Below, piece by piece: positions 34,979-44,804 of a DNA stretch of 64,000 nt. Numbering within the stretch: position 1 is the first letter of the stretch; every line of letters starts with the position of its first letter. The notes beneath the pieces are model-generated. The model saw only the letters and a list, made by a program, of their open reading frames with translations, did not search any database and was not told the origin of the DNA. The position numbers were made by a program, and so were the translations under genes. This DNA comes from Clostridiales bacterium. GTDB lineage: Bacteria > Bacillota > Clostridia > Lachnospirales > Lachnospiraceae. Where the stretch lies: contig JAJQAA010000048.1 of the NCBI GenBank assembly GCA_021204045.1, positions 1-64,000 of the forward strand, in the 5' to 3' direction.

Positions 34979-35803
34979 ATGAAAATCCATCGTATTATTG
35001 CAGTTTATTACAGTGCGACCGGCAATACAAAACGGGTTGTGACGGCGATCGCCGGACAGATCGCCAAAGTACTGGCGGCGTCGGTGTCAGAATTTGATTT
35101 TACATTGCCGGCGGCGAGAACCAGTTCGGTGGCGTATGCCCCGGACGATCTTGTTGTATTTGGAACGCCGGTTTACGCGGGCAGGGTACCCAACAAAATG
35201 CTGCCTGTAGTGCAGACGTTGTTTTGTGGGAACGGGGCGTTGGCGATTCCGGTTGTGACGTTCGGGAACCGGAGCTACGACAATGCGTTAATTGAGCTTC
35301 GGAATGAGCTGGAAACGGATGGTTTTCACACAATTGCGGGAGCGGCTTTCGCGGCGAGCCATGTGTTTTCGGATAAAATTGCCCCGGGACGACCGGATGC
35401 TGAGGATCTGGCGGTGCTGGAACAGTTTTCCGCAGCAGCCGCGCGGAAAATCCTTGCGATGACGGAAATTCCCGCGCCGATTGCTGTGCGTGGGGATGAC
35501 CCGGTGGGGCCGTATTATACACCGCTGGGGACGGATGGAAAACCGGCGGTATTTTTGAAAGCGAAACCGCTGACGAGAGCGGAAGCCTGCAATCAGTGCG
35601 GATTGTGTGTGAAGGTCTGTCCCATGGGATCGATTGATATGTCGGATCCAGCACTGGTGTCCGGTATCTGTATCAAATGCCAGGCCTGCGTGAAGTGTTG
35701 TCCGACAAAGGCAAAGTATTTTGCCGATCCGGCGTTTTTATCGCATGTTAAGATGCTGGAACAGAATTATATCCGACGGGCCGAGACGGAGGTGTTTGTA
35801 TAG
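34979..35803 (+). CDS. EFR1-type flavodoxin/ferredoxin fusion protein
   Basis: YYSATGNTKRVV flavodoxin-like N-term; two 4Fe-4S motifs CNQCGLCVKVCP and CIKCQACVKCCP. Confidence 0.88.
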   Translation: MKIHRIIAVYYSATGNTKRVVTAIAGQIAKVLAASVSEFDFTLPAARTSSVAYAPDDLVVFGTPVYAGRVPNKMLPVVQTLFCGNGALAIPVVTFGNRSYDNALIELRNELETDGFHTIAGAAFAASHVFSDKIAPGRPDAEDLAVLEQFSAAAARKILAMTEIPAPIAVRGDDPVGPYYTPLGTDGKPAVFLKAKPLTRAEACNQCGLCVKVCPMGSIDMSDPALVSGICIKCQACVKCCPTKAKYFADPAFLSHVKMLEQNYIRRAETEVFV

Positions 35804-36014
35804 ACATTCGGATAATTTTTTACAAAGCACTTGATTTTTGAGGACGGCAAGAGTAAAATGTTCGTGAAATATGTGTTAAGTTTTTGTAAAATTAATATAA
35901 AATCAAAATTAACACATATATCCCGACAGCCGAGCCGTTTATTTTTGCCGAGCAGGAATAAAAATGTGGGATATGGTAGGTGCGCCGGGAAATAAAAAAG
36001 CGGAGGACGCGAAT

Positions 36015-37382
36015 ATGTTTAAACGATTTACAAACGCCTGTGTTAAACTGGTGGAACGCTACCTGCCGGATCCATTCCTGTTTGCTATTGTGCTGACGAT
36101 GGTTGTTTTTGCGGCATCAGCCATATTCACAGGCAACACCGTGATGGATGTTCTGGCTGCCTGGGGTAATTTCAGCAGTGGTATCTGGAATCTTCTGAAA
36201 TTCTCCATGCAGACATCTATGATCGTGGTGTTTGGTTCCGCGCTGGCCAAGACGCCGGCATTTACAAAGCTGATCAACAAGGTTGCCAGCTATGCGAAGG
36301 ACAATGTGTCCGCAATTATTCTGACTACGGTTGTATCCGCAATTTTCAGCTGGTTGAACTACGGACTGGGCCTGATTGTGGGAGCCCTGCTGGGCAAGGC
36401 GATCGCGAAGCGTCTGCGCGGCGTGGATTACCGTGTATTGATTGCCGCTGCTTATTCCGGCTTTGTCATCTGGCATCAGGGACTTTCCGGATCGATTCCG
36501 CTGACGATTTCGACCGGATTTGATGTCGCGGGGAAAACCATTCAGGCGGACATTACATCAACGCTGTTTCATCCGATGAACCTGATTATCGTTGTGGTAT
36601 GTGTTCTTGTTCTTTGTGTCGTGAACGTAGCCATGCATCCGGATGCGGAGCACACGATCTCGGTTGATCCCAGCCTGCTGGAAGATGAGAAGGTTGTGGA
36701 ATATGAGATCAACACGCCGGCGGATAAGATGGAGCACAGTAAGATCCTCTGGGCGCTGACCTGCCTCCTGGGCTGGGCTTATATTATTTATTATTTTGCT
36801 TCCTATGCGGCCAGCGGCAAGGGTATTCTGAATGGACTCGGCCGTGACTCCGTGAACCTGGTGCTGCTGTTTGCCGGTATTCTGCTTCACGGTGATCTGC
36901 GCCGCTATGTGGATGTGATCAAGGATTCCGTTTCTTCTGTGGCCGGTGTTATCCTGCAGTATCCATTCTACGCAGGTATCATGGCGATCATGGTGGTAAC
37001 CGATGCGCAGGGACTGAGCCTCGCAGTGCTCATTTCCAATTTCTTCGTGAGCGTTTCCAACCAGATTACCTTCCCGCTGCTTTCCTTCCTGTCCGCGGGT
37101 ATTGTAAACTTCCTGGTGCCGTCCGGCGGTGGCCAGTGGACGGTACAGGCGCCGATCGTTATGACGGCTGCGGAGCAGCTGGGCGTGCCGACAAACCTGG
37201 CGGCGATGGCGATCGCGCTGGGCGATCAGTGGACCAACATGATTCAGCCGTTCTGGGCGCTGCCGGCATTGGCAGTAGCCGGCCTGAAGGCAAAGGATAT
37301 CATGGGCTACATGGTCGTAGTTACGATTGCGACCGGTATCGTGTTTGCGGTAGGTATGCTTGGCTGGGCGATGCTGTTCTAA
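36015..37382 (+). CDS. Short-chain fatty acid transporter (AtoE family)
   Basis: LVERYLPDPFLFAIVLTMVVF; SGGGQWTVQAPIVMTAAEQLGV; GDQWTNMIQPFWALPALAVAGL. Confidence 0.92.
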   Translation: MFKRFTNACVKLVERYLPDPFLFAIVLTMVVFAASAIFTGNTVMDVLAAWGNFSSGIWNLLKFSMQTSMIVVFGSALAKTPAFTKLINKVASYAKDNVSAIILTTVVSAIFSWLNYGLGLIVGALLGKAIAKRLRGVDYRVLIAAAYSGFVIWHQGLSGSIPLTISTGFDVAGKTIQADITSTLFHPMNLIIVVVCVLVLCVVNVAMHPDAEHTISVDPSLLEDEKVVEYEINTPADKMEHSKILWALTCLLGWAYIIYYFASYAASGKGILNGLGRDSVNLVLLFAGILLHGDLRRYVDVIKDSVSSVAGVILQYPFYAGIMAIMVVTDAQGLSLAVLISNFFVSVSNQITFPLLSFLSAGIVNFLVPSGGGQWTVQAPIVMTAAEQLGVPTNLAAMAIALGDQWTNMIQPFWALPALAVAGLKAKDIMGYMVVVTIATGIVFAVGMLGWAMLF

Positions 37383-37620
37383 GCGAAAGCGACGAATTGT
37401 GACTGCATTCCCGGGAAAGTACATTTTGGCGAATGTTGTCAATCGTTTTGGATTTCGTAAAAAAATGTTATGAATAATGGGGCGACGTTTTTGTAAAAGA
37501 AGACGCCGCCTTGTTTTTGTCCTTTATTTCCGGTGTGAAACAGGGTATAATGAATCATTGACGAAAACGCATCGGTATGATATAGTGTGGACACTTGACA
37601 TAGAGCTGAGGGGTGACGGC

Positions 37621-38499
37621 ATGCATCGATTTTTGCGGAGCATCGGTTTTGGAAAATATCAGGGGAAAAAGGAAATTGCAAGACTTCTTGACGAGCTTGC
37701 GCAGACCGGATTGCAGCAGCGGATTCAGATAGAACCGGACGCGAATCTGTGCGAGATTCGCGCGGAAGTCGCGGAAGGGATGGGACTTGCCATCGTGGGA
37801 GAGACGGATGAAAAAGGGAACTTCCACCGGGAATATTATTATCCTTATTTGATTGGGAGAGATATGTCCTCGCAGGCGGATTGTTCCATTCAGAGACACA
37901 CGGAAAAAGAAACCTACGGCGGTCTCCTGGATGAGAGCCGGGTGGGAATTTCGCTGATTTTTTATCTGGATAATGCGTTGGAATATCGGGAGCGTGGGCT
38001 GGATCATTTATCACAGCAGGTGACATCGGTGAACCTGACCGGACTGGCGGCGGAGGGGAAAATCCTTTTACCGCTACATCGGACGAAGAAACAGCTGGAG
38101 CGAGCCAAAGTGGCGGCAAAGGACCGCAACAGTCTGGTCGAGGCGGCGCGCAACGGCGATGAGGAAGCGATGGAGACATTGACGATGGAGGATATTGATC
38201 TGTATTCCCAGATTTCACGGCGGGTAATGAAGGAAGATATTTATTCGATTGTCGACTCCAGCTTCATGCCAAATGGGATCGAATGTGATCAGTATTCGAT
38301 CGTCGGCGAGATCACGAAAGTAGAATTGCTGACGAACCGCGTGACGGAGGAGCAGGTTTATAATCTTACATTGAACTGCAATGATATCATTTTTCATGTC
38401 GGTATCTCCCGCGCGGATCTGATCGGCGAACCTATGCCGGGGCGGCGTTTTAAAGGGCAGATCTGGATGCAGGGAGTAGTGAAGTTTTCGGAAGAATGA
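37621..38499 (+). CDS. DUF3881-family protein
   Basis: MHRFLRSIGFGKYQGKKEIARLLDELAQTGLQQRIQIEPDANLCEIRAEV. Confidence 0.75.
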   Translation: MHRFLRSIGFGKYQGKKEIARLLDELAQTGLQQRIQIEPDANLCEIRAEVAEGMGLAIVGETDEKGNFHREYYYPYLIGRDMSSQADCSIQRHTEKETYGGLLDESRVGISLIFYLDNALEYRERGLDHLSQQVTSVNLTGLAAEGKILLPLHRTKKQLERAKVAAKDRNSLVEAARNGDEEAMETLTMEDIDLYSQISRRVMKEDIYSIVDSSFMPNGIECDQYSIVGEITKVELLTNRVTEEQVYNLTLNCNDIIFHVGISRADLIGEPMPGRRFKGQIWMQGVVKFSEE

Positions 38500-38540
38500 C
38501 GTTTTCCCTGACGATTTTTTGTTCCCTGAAAACGGTTGTT

Positions 38541-39881
38541 TCAGGAGTCAGCGTTGGTTTGGCACCAGTATCCGCGGCGGTAAAAACAGAGAGAAATCAA
38601 GGTGGCAATGGACCAGCCGATCGGCCACGCGCACCAGATGCCGGTCGAGCCCAAGGCGGTTTTTGACAATATTGTCGAGAGGACGACGCGAAGGATCAGG
38701 TCGGTAAAGGTGGAGAACATAAATGGATTCATCATACCGGCGCCGCGCAGGATCGCGTCGGAGACCAGCTTGGACGCGACGACAAAATAAAACGGGGCGA
38801 GGATGCGCAGATGAATAGTACCCGTGTCAATCGCGGAGCCGACGGCAGAGTCCATAAACAGAAAGAGCAGCTGTCGACCGGCAAGGAAATAGAGCAGAGC
38901 CAGCGGTACGCACAGCATCCAGACAAGCCGGATGCCGGCCCGGAAGCCATCTCTGACCCGGGGAAGTTTTCCGGCTCCGATATTTTGCGCAGTATAATTG
39001 GAAATGCCGTTGGCCAGGGTTGTCAGGGAAGTGATAACCAGATTATTTAATTTGACGGCGGCGGCATACCCGGCGATGACGCTGGCTCCAAAACCGTTGA
39101 TGGTACTCTGAATGATGATATTGCCAACCGAGACGAAACTTTGCTGAAGCGTGCTGGGGATGGCAACGGCCGCGATTTGACGAAAGAGCCGCCAGGAAAA
39201 TAAGGCTGTGCGCTTGTTTACGTGGATCTGGCGCAGCCGTCGCAAAACCACAAAAATTGCCAGCACGCAGCTGACGCCCTGACAGAGGAACGTCGCCCAG
39301 GCCACGCCGGATATCCCCATGTGGAATTGCGTGACGAACAGGATATCGACGAGAATGTTCGAGGTGGAAGACGCGGCGAGAAAGATAAACGGCGTTCGTG
39401 AATCACCCAGAGCGGAAAAGATTCCATTGGCGATATTATAAAAGAACATGAAGGGCAGACCGAGCATGTAAATGTCCAGATACAGAGCGGAGTCATTCAT
39501 AAGCTCCGATGGTGTGTGAATGAGCGAAAGTAGTTTTCTGCTGCCCAAAAAGCCAAACAGCATCAGCAGGGCACAGAGGATGGCGCTACTAATCATCGAG
39601 GTATATACGGCGGTTTTCATCTGGCCGTAATCTTTTGCGCCAAAAAGCCGTGAGGTGACGACAGAGCAGCCGATATTGCAGCCAAAAGCAAACGCGATGA
39701 AAATCAATGTGATCTCATAGCTGTTGCCTACGGCCGCGAGGGCATTCTCGCCGATAAATTTGCCGGCGACAAGGCTGTCCGCGATATTATAGAGCTGCTG
39801 GAAAATAACGCTACCAAACAGCGGAAGACAGAATTGCCAGAGTACCTGCTCCGGTTTGCCGACGGTTAAATCTTTGTTCAT
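38541..39881 (-). CDS. MATE family efflux transporter
   Basis: QVLWQFCLPLFGSVIFQQLYNIADSLVAGKFIGENALAAVGNS. Confidence 0.95.
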   Translation of the reverse strand: MNKDLTVGKPEQVLWQFCLPLFGSVIFQQLYNIADSLVAGKFIGENALAAVGNSYEITLIFIAFAFGCNIGCSVVTSRLFGAKDYGQMKTAVYTSMISSAILCALLMLFGFLGSRKLLSLIHTPSELMNDSALYLDIYMLGLPFMFFYNIANGIFSALGDSRTPFIFLAASSTSNILVDILFVTQFHMGISGVAWATFLCQGVSCVLAIFVVLRRLRQIHVNKRTALFSWRLFRQIAAVAIPSTLQQSFVSVGNIIIQSTINGFGASVIAGYAAAVKLNNLVITSLTTLANGISNYTAQNIGAGKLPRVRDGFRAGIRLVWMLCVPLALLYFLAGRQLLFLFMDSAVGSAIDTGTIHLRILAPFYFVVASKLVSDAILRGAGMMNPFMFSTFTDLILRVVLSTILSKTALGSTGIWCAWPIGWSIATLISLCFYRRGYWCQTNADS

Positions 39882-40059
39882 GTTGCGATTCTCCTTTTGT
39901 TGTCTTGTGTATTCCGGCCTGACAAACTTCCGGGCAGAGTGTTGAAAAATCTCTGCCCCTCGGATATTATACTTAGGACGGAGCCAGGTGTAAAAATCGA
40001 AATTGATATAGTAGCCATATCAATTTGATATGGTTGTTGCTTTCGTGAGGGATATGACG

Positions 40060-41022
40060 ATGGCGGTTACTTACGATTATTATCGGATTTTTTATTATGT
40101 GGCGAAATATCAGAGCTTTACCCAGGCAGCAAAGGTGCTGTTGAACAGTCAGCCCAATATTACCCGGGCAATGAATAATCTGGAGCAGGAGCTGGGCTGC
40201 CGTCTGTTTTTGCGTTCTCATCGCGGTGTGACGCTCACACCGGAGGGTGAATTGCTCTTTGCCCGCGTTAACGTGGCGCAGGAGCAATTGCAGCTGGGCG
40301 AAGAGGAACTGATGAGTGCCAAATCTCTGCGAAGCGGTTCTATTTCGATCGGATGCAGTGAAATTGCCCTGCATGGGCTGCTGCTGCAGGTGTTGCAGCG
40401 GTTTCAGAAAAAATATCCGGGTGTGCGGCTCCATATTTCCAATCAGTCTACAAGCCAGGCGCTGGCGGCGCTTAAGAACAGTCTGGTGGAGCTTGCTGTT
40501 GTGGCGATGCCACTGCAGACGGAAGTGAAGCCTCCGCTGCGAGTGACAAAGCTGCGCCGATTTCAGGAAATTCTGGTGGGCGGACCGCGTTTTGCCGCCC
40601 TTGCCGCTCAGAAAATGAACTTTGACGAAATCGCAAATTATCCGCTGATTTTACATGATAAGGATACCTGGTCTTATGATTTCTATAACCGCCTGTTTGC
40701 GGAGCACGGTCTGGCGCTGCGGCCGGACATAGAGGTGGCGACGACCGATCAGATCCTGCTTATGGTTGAGCATGATCTTGGGATTGGTTTTCTTCCCGCT
40801 TTTTTCGTGCAGGAAGCGATTGCCAGGGGCGCGGTGTATGAAATCCCCCTGAAAGAGCCGGTTCCGGAACGCTGCATCTGTCTGGTACAAGACCACAGCC
40901 GACCGAGGGGAAGCGTGGTCATGAAAATGGAGGAGATGCTGATGGAAGGTACGGCAGCAGACGTAGTAGAAGTCACGGAAGAAGCCGCAGTAAGAAGCTG
41001 CAACAGGGGATTTTTCGCTTGA
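40060..41022 (+). CDS. LysR-family transcriptional regulator
   Basis: YDYYRIFYYVAKYQSFTQAAKVLLNSQPNITRAMNNLEQELGCRLFLRSHRGVTLTPEG; divergent from MATE gene. Confidence 0.94.
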   Translation: MAVTYDYYRIFYYVAKYQSFTQAAKVLLNSQPNITRAMNNLEQELGCRLFLRSHRGVTLTPEGELLFARVNVAQEQLQLGEEELMSAKSLRSGSISIGCSEIALHGLLLQVLQRFQKKYPGVRLHISNQSTSQALAALKNSLVELAVVAMPLQTEVKPPLRVTKLRRFQEILVGGPRFAALAAQKMNFDEIANYPLILHDKDTWSYDFYNRLFAEHGLALRPDIEVATTDQILLMVEHDLGIGFLPAFFVQEAIARGAVYEIPLKEPVPERCICLVQDHSRPRGSVVMKMEEMLMEGTAADVVEVTEEAAVRSCNRGFFA

Positions 41023-41059
41023 CGGGGGGAGTGTTTGCTAATATAATAAGTGCGTGCAA

Positions 41060-41133
41060 GTCTCCGTAGCTCAGCAGGATAGAGCGTTCGCCTCCTAAGC
41101 GAAAGGCCGGGTGTTCGAATCACCTCGGGGACG
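41060..41133 (+). tRNA. tRNA-Arg (anticodon CCT)
   Basis: GTCTCCGTAGCTCAGCAGGATAGAGCGTTCGCCTCCTAAGCGAAAGGCCGGGTGTTCGAATCACCTCGGGGACG; acceptor GTCTCCG/CGGGGAC. Confidence 0.95.
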
Positions 41134-41141
41134 GCCCGGAA

Positions 41142-41175
41142 AGGTTGAAAGCTCAAGGTTTTCAGCCTTTTCTTC
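41142..41175 (+). terminator. Terminator after tRNA-Arg
   Basis: gGTTGAAAgctcaaggTTTTCAGCCttttctt. Confidence 0.55.
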
Positions 41176-41285
41176 TTTCTCAGAACAGAATGTTTTCAGT
41201 TCATTATTTTTCAAATCTACAACAGTTTTCATACCTTATCAGATTTGGACTCGTGTTAAAAAAACGCAAATTAGCCAGCTAATGT

Positions 41286-41681
41286 CACAAGCCGGAAGTG
41301 ATTGGCATCACACTGGACGAGCATGGATGGGCAAATGTGGACGAGTTGATTGCGGGAATCAACCAGACGCGCCCATTGACAATGGAGACCCTGGAGCAGG
41401 TAACGCCGCCGGAAATCCTGTATCATGGAACCGGAGAAAAATCGGTTGCTTTGATAGATGTACAGGGATTACTCCCAATGTCGCGATTGTATGTGCATCT
41501 GTCCGGAGACAGTGATACTGCCAGGAAAGTTGGACAGCGCCATAGAAGACCGGTAATTTACCGGGTGTTTAGCGGCAAAATGTATGAGGACGGGATCTCC
41601 TTTTACCGGAGTGTCAACGGCGTGTGGCTGACAAAGGTGGTTCCGGTGAAATATTTTGAAAAAATGAGTACAGAGGAGTAG
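41286..41681 (+). pseudogene. RNA 2'-phosphotransferase (KptA/Tpt1) remnant
   Basis: Frame reads stop-C-HKPEVIGITLDEHGWANVDELIAGINQTRPLTMETLEQ|VTPPEILYHGTGEKSVALIDVQGLLPMSRLYVHLSGD...; N-terminus absent and internal segment missing relative to my recollection of the family. Confidence 0.75.
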
Positions 41682-41946
41682 TGATGGTTATGCTGTCAGA
41701 ACCAATTATTACAATCGATGTGCATGGCATGACGGTAGAAAAGGCACTGGAAGTCATTCAGAAAAAGGTGAATGCCGCAGGAAGCGCGGTGTATGAGGTT
41801 CGGGTGATCCATGGCTTTCACGGTGGCACGAGAATACGATCTGCGGTTAAAGAGGAGTTTGGCTATGGAAGGGAACCGAAGGTAAAGCGGTGCAGCCAGG
41901 GGATAACGAAGGAATTACCCGGCTGATTCTGAAAGAATTATATTAA
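41681..41946 (+). pseudogene. Smr-domain protein with C-terminal frameshift
   Basis: IDVHGMTVEKALEVIQKKV...VIHGFHGGTRIRSAVKEEFGYGREPKVKR, then +1 frame continues VQPGDNEGITRLILKELY* from 41890. Confidence 0.75.
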
Positions 41947-41992
41947 GCAGCACCGACACAATCAAAGAATAGAATGATGATACATAGCTCAC

Positions 41993-42184
41993 ATGACCGC
42001 GTACCGGAAATCCGGATACAGCAAAAAGAAAGCCTATGCGGACTACCGCAGCGCCCGGAAAGAAATGCAGGATTATCTTATTGCACGGAAGAATATCAAA
42101 GTGATCCTGGGAATGGATCAGGATCAGATTCACGAGGCAAAGCAGGAAAACTGTATCAGGTTGCCGATCTGTTTTCCTATATGA
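41993..42184 (+). pseudogene. Short Lys/Arg-rich ORF, possible mobile-element protein C-terminal fragment
   Basis: MTAYRKSGYSKKKAYADYRSARKEMQDYLIARKNIKVILGMDQDQIHEAKQEN; protein-like composition, overlaps the GNAT ORF in another frame. Confidence 0.35.
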
Positions 42185-42276
42185 AGGAGCGGCAGGAGAC
42201 CTTTGAGGTTCGGTTTGACTGGGTGTTCCTGCACTGCACGAATGTAATTTTCGTCTGCGATTTTCAGAAATGTCGG

Positions 42277-42750
42277 ATGAATGAGATCCCGCTGACCGAC
42301 GGAGCGGGCGCGTTTCTGGCCTCGGAGTCGGAGCGCCTGCGTCATGACAGCGCCTGGGCGCGGGGAACTTCTCTCGAGGGATATGCGATTCAGGTGCTGC
42401 GCGCGACGAAGCTCTGGCAGCAGGCAGGTGCGTACTATGTCCGCATCCACGGCATGAAGCGTCAGCACCGAATTCCACTGGAGCGGGAGTTTGACGAAAA
42501 CGACTGCCCGGATACCCGTTACCTGGTTCTCCTCGATCAGAACTATCCCATGGGGACCTGCCGCCTGTTTCCCGTGGCAGCGGACGCTATGGAGATCGGC
42601 CGTGTGGTTGTGCTGGAGGCTTACCGCGGACGGGGTCTGGGGAAGCTTCTGATCCGAGAGGCTGAGAAGTGGATCGCCGAGTTGGGATATTCGCGGGCGA
42701 TTCTGGAGAGCCGCGACGTGGCGGTGTCGTTTTATGAAAAGCTGAGTTAG
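42277..42750 (+). CDS. GNAT-family N-acetyltransferase (probably truncated at C-terminus)
   Basis: GAYYVRIHGMKRQHRIPLEREFDENDCPDTRYLVLLDQNYPMGTCRLFPV...IGRVVVLEAYRGRGLGKLLIREAEKWIAELGYSRAILESRDVAVSFYEKLS*. N-terminal part of the 41974 ORF is doubtful. Confidence 0.7.
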   Translation: MNEIPLTDGAGAFLASESERLRHDSAWARGTSLEGYAIQVLRATKLWQQAGAYYVRIHGMKRQHRIPLEREFDENDCPDTRYLVLLDQNYPMGTCRLFPVAADAMEIGRVVVLEAYRGRGLGKLLIREAEKWIAELGYSRAILESRDVAVSFYEKLS

Positions 42751-42765
42751 CATTAAACCAGGTCC

Positions 42766-43473
42766 TTAGCCAGACGTCCGTGAACCATCACAGACCGGAT
42801 CGGATTCGCATATCTCCAGGCAATACCCAAGGCCGCGGAATGTCATGATTTTTACATTGGAACCGATCGAGCTTAGATTTTTCCGCAACAGAAATATATT
42901 ATCCCCCACGCAGCCTTCCGCGGCCCCGGAATCGTACTCTCTGATCTGCTCGAGAAGCCGCTCCTTTGAGATAATGTCATTTTTATCCCGCATCAAAGAT
43001 CGCATAATCAGAAATCTTTTCTGGGAAAGGTGGACGCTGCGTCTGCCGCAAAGCATTGTGCCCGTCGGCAGATCCAGCGAAATATTCCCCATCATCAGCT
43101 GGCCGACCCGCTTTTCCTGACGGCAAATCAGAGAATAAACGCAGGACAGCAGCTCGTCTCTATCAAATTCTTTTGCCAGATGGTAATCCGCCCCGACCGT
43201 CAGCCCATAGATCCGTTCCTTTGGCCCGCATTCCGCGCTGAGCATGACAATCGGCATATTATAATTTTTCTGCCGCAGCCTGCGCGTCAGTTCATAACCA
43301 TCCAATCCTGGCAGATCGGCATCCAGGATTACCAGATCATAGATACCGGACAAGGCGTAGTTTAACCCCTTTTCTCCGTCCCTTATGATTTTTACGGCAA
43401 ATCTCTTTTCTTCAAGCTGCACCTTCAGCTGGCCGGCGACCGCCGTTTCTTTCTCAATAATCAGTATTTTCAT
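42766..43473 (-). CDS. OmpR/PhoB-type response regulator
   Basis: MKILIIEKETAVAGQLKVQLEEKRF...YDLVILDADLPGLDGYELTRRLR; winged-helix C-term VGDNIFLLRKNL. Confidence 0.9.
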   Translation of the reverse strand: MKILIIEKETAVAGQLKVQLEEKRFAVKIIRDGEKGLNYALSGIYDLVILDADLPGLDGYELTRRLRQKNYNMPIVMLSAECGPKERIYGLTVGADYHLAKEFDRDELLSCVYSLICRQEKRVGQLMMGNISLDLPTGTMLCGRRSVHLSQKRFLIMRSLMRDKNDIISKERLLEQIREYDSGAAEGCVGDNIFLLRKNLSSIGSNVKIMTFRGLGYCLEICESDPVCDGSRTSG

Positions 43474-43487
43474 ACGCAACCCCATGT

Positions 43488-44786
43488 TTAATCCAGATTC
43501 ATAATCCCCCGCATGGCCCAGTCGTACGTCTCCATCGCCTGCAGCAGGTTTAGCTGTGATGACTGGTACGCAGCTTCCTTCTGGAGGTATTTTACTTCCT
43601 CTTCCAGGTATTCTGACTGCGACAGCATTCCCATCCGATATTTGTTCTGCGCGTTATTCCAGCCAATCGACGCGCTCTGGTAGCCGTTTTTTGCTGCCTC
43701 GTAAGCCGTTTTTGCACTCTGGACATTCTCGTAAAGATCGCTCATCCCAATGCGGATCTTATTTTCATACTCCGCCTCCGTGCGTGCCTTTTTATTCTTC
43801 GAAGCGATACTGTCGGTGGAACTGCTCCTTTCGCTGATCAAGTCCTCGTTATTGCTCATTGCCTGCACCGTATCCGTTTCCAGATTATAGCTGTTAAGAG
43901 CGTTCTCATCGATCTCCGGGACCGCTCCGATCGACATGCTCCCCTGCTCGTCCACCCCCAGGAGCAGGCACAGGCTCTTGTAGGCGCTGTCCGCACTCTC
44001 GGATGCCGATTCGGCGGAAGCGCTCATAGACAGCCAGTTATTGTAAGCCGTCAGCACATCCTGCTCGGTCGCAAGACCCGCGGACTGTTTTGCGACGGTA
44101 TCCTGGTAAATACTCTGGTACAACGCTTCCGACCGGTCCGCGTATTCCGCCTGCGCCGCCGCGGCCCAATAGGAAATCATCAGGCTCTGAGCGGTACCTG
44201 TCAGCTGCTTTTCCTGTGACAGCCGTGACTTATTGGACGAATAACCGTCCAGCCGGTATAGCATCTTTTCATAGCTTTCCACCGCCGTGGAATACACCGA
44301 CTGGTATCCGGAATATTCCGCGTAATCCTCCATCTCATCGTCATCCTGCGCGTCCAGTTTTTTTCTTCTTGCGCTGTCCCGCTCCTCTTTCAGGGTTTCC
44401 CATATCCATGTATAATCGGCCCGTGTACGCTCCGTGCTGTCCGTCAGCTCCTGGATCGACGTATTGTAATAATGAACCAGGCTTCCCAGCTCATCATAAT
44501 CAATAATGGAGTCATTCAGGCGCTCTGCCGGTATCTGATTGCCGTCTACAGCCTGATAGCTGCCGGAAACGACGATTTCGCGGTTATCCTCGTCCTCTGT
44601 CTCTGGAAGGTTATCTTCTGCGGTCTCCATACTGCCATCTTCCGCGGTCTCCTTGTTTCCGGTTTCCATGCCGTCTTCCTCCGCCCAGGTGACCATTCCT
44701 GCCGGAGCCATCGGTAAAAGGACGGATACGGAAAACGACACGAGCAGCGCAGCCGATATCGTTCCCCATCGGAACAAGCTTTTCAT
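43488..44786 (-). CDS. TolC-family-like exported coiled-coil protein (1)
   Basis: Signal peptide; NNWLSMSASAESASESADSAYKSLCLLLGV; C-term NAQNKYRMGMLSQSEYLEEEVKYLQKEAAYQSSQLNLLQAMETYDWAM. Confidence 0.82.
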   Translation of the reverse strand: MKSLFRWGTISAALLVSFSVSVLLPMAPAGMVTWAEEDGMETGNKETAEDGSMETAEDNLPETEDEDNREIVVSGSYQAVDGNQIPAERLNDSIIDYDELGSLVHYYNTSIQELTDSTERTRADYTWIWETLKEERDSARRKKLDAQDDDEMEDYAEYSGYQSVYSTAVESYEKMLYRLDGYSSNKSRLSQEKQLTGTAQSLMISYWAAAAQAEYADRSEALYQSIYQDTVAKQSAGLATEQDVLTAYNNWLSMSASAESASESADSAYKSLCLLLGVDEQGSMSIGAVPEIDENALNSYNLETDTVQAMSNNEDLISERSSSTDSIASKNKKARTEAEYENKIRIGMSDLYENVQSAKTAYEAAKNGYQSASIGWNNAQNKYRMGMLSQSEYLEEEVKYLQKEAAYQSSQLNLLQAMETYDWAMRGIMNLD

Positions 44787-44804
44787 ATCCTCGCCTCCGT
44801 TTCT

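Noticed and set aside
35964-36014. N-terminal extension of the AtoE-type ORF
   Set aside because: MFKRFTNACVKLVERYLPDPF at 36015 matches a family-like start; the upstream 17 aa look non-coding.
41134-41285. Integrase attachment duplicate of the tRNA-Arg 3' end
   Set aside because: I looked for a second copy of the tRNA 3' end (cacctcggggacg) downstream and did not see one by eye, so no att site is claimed.
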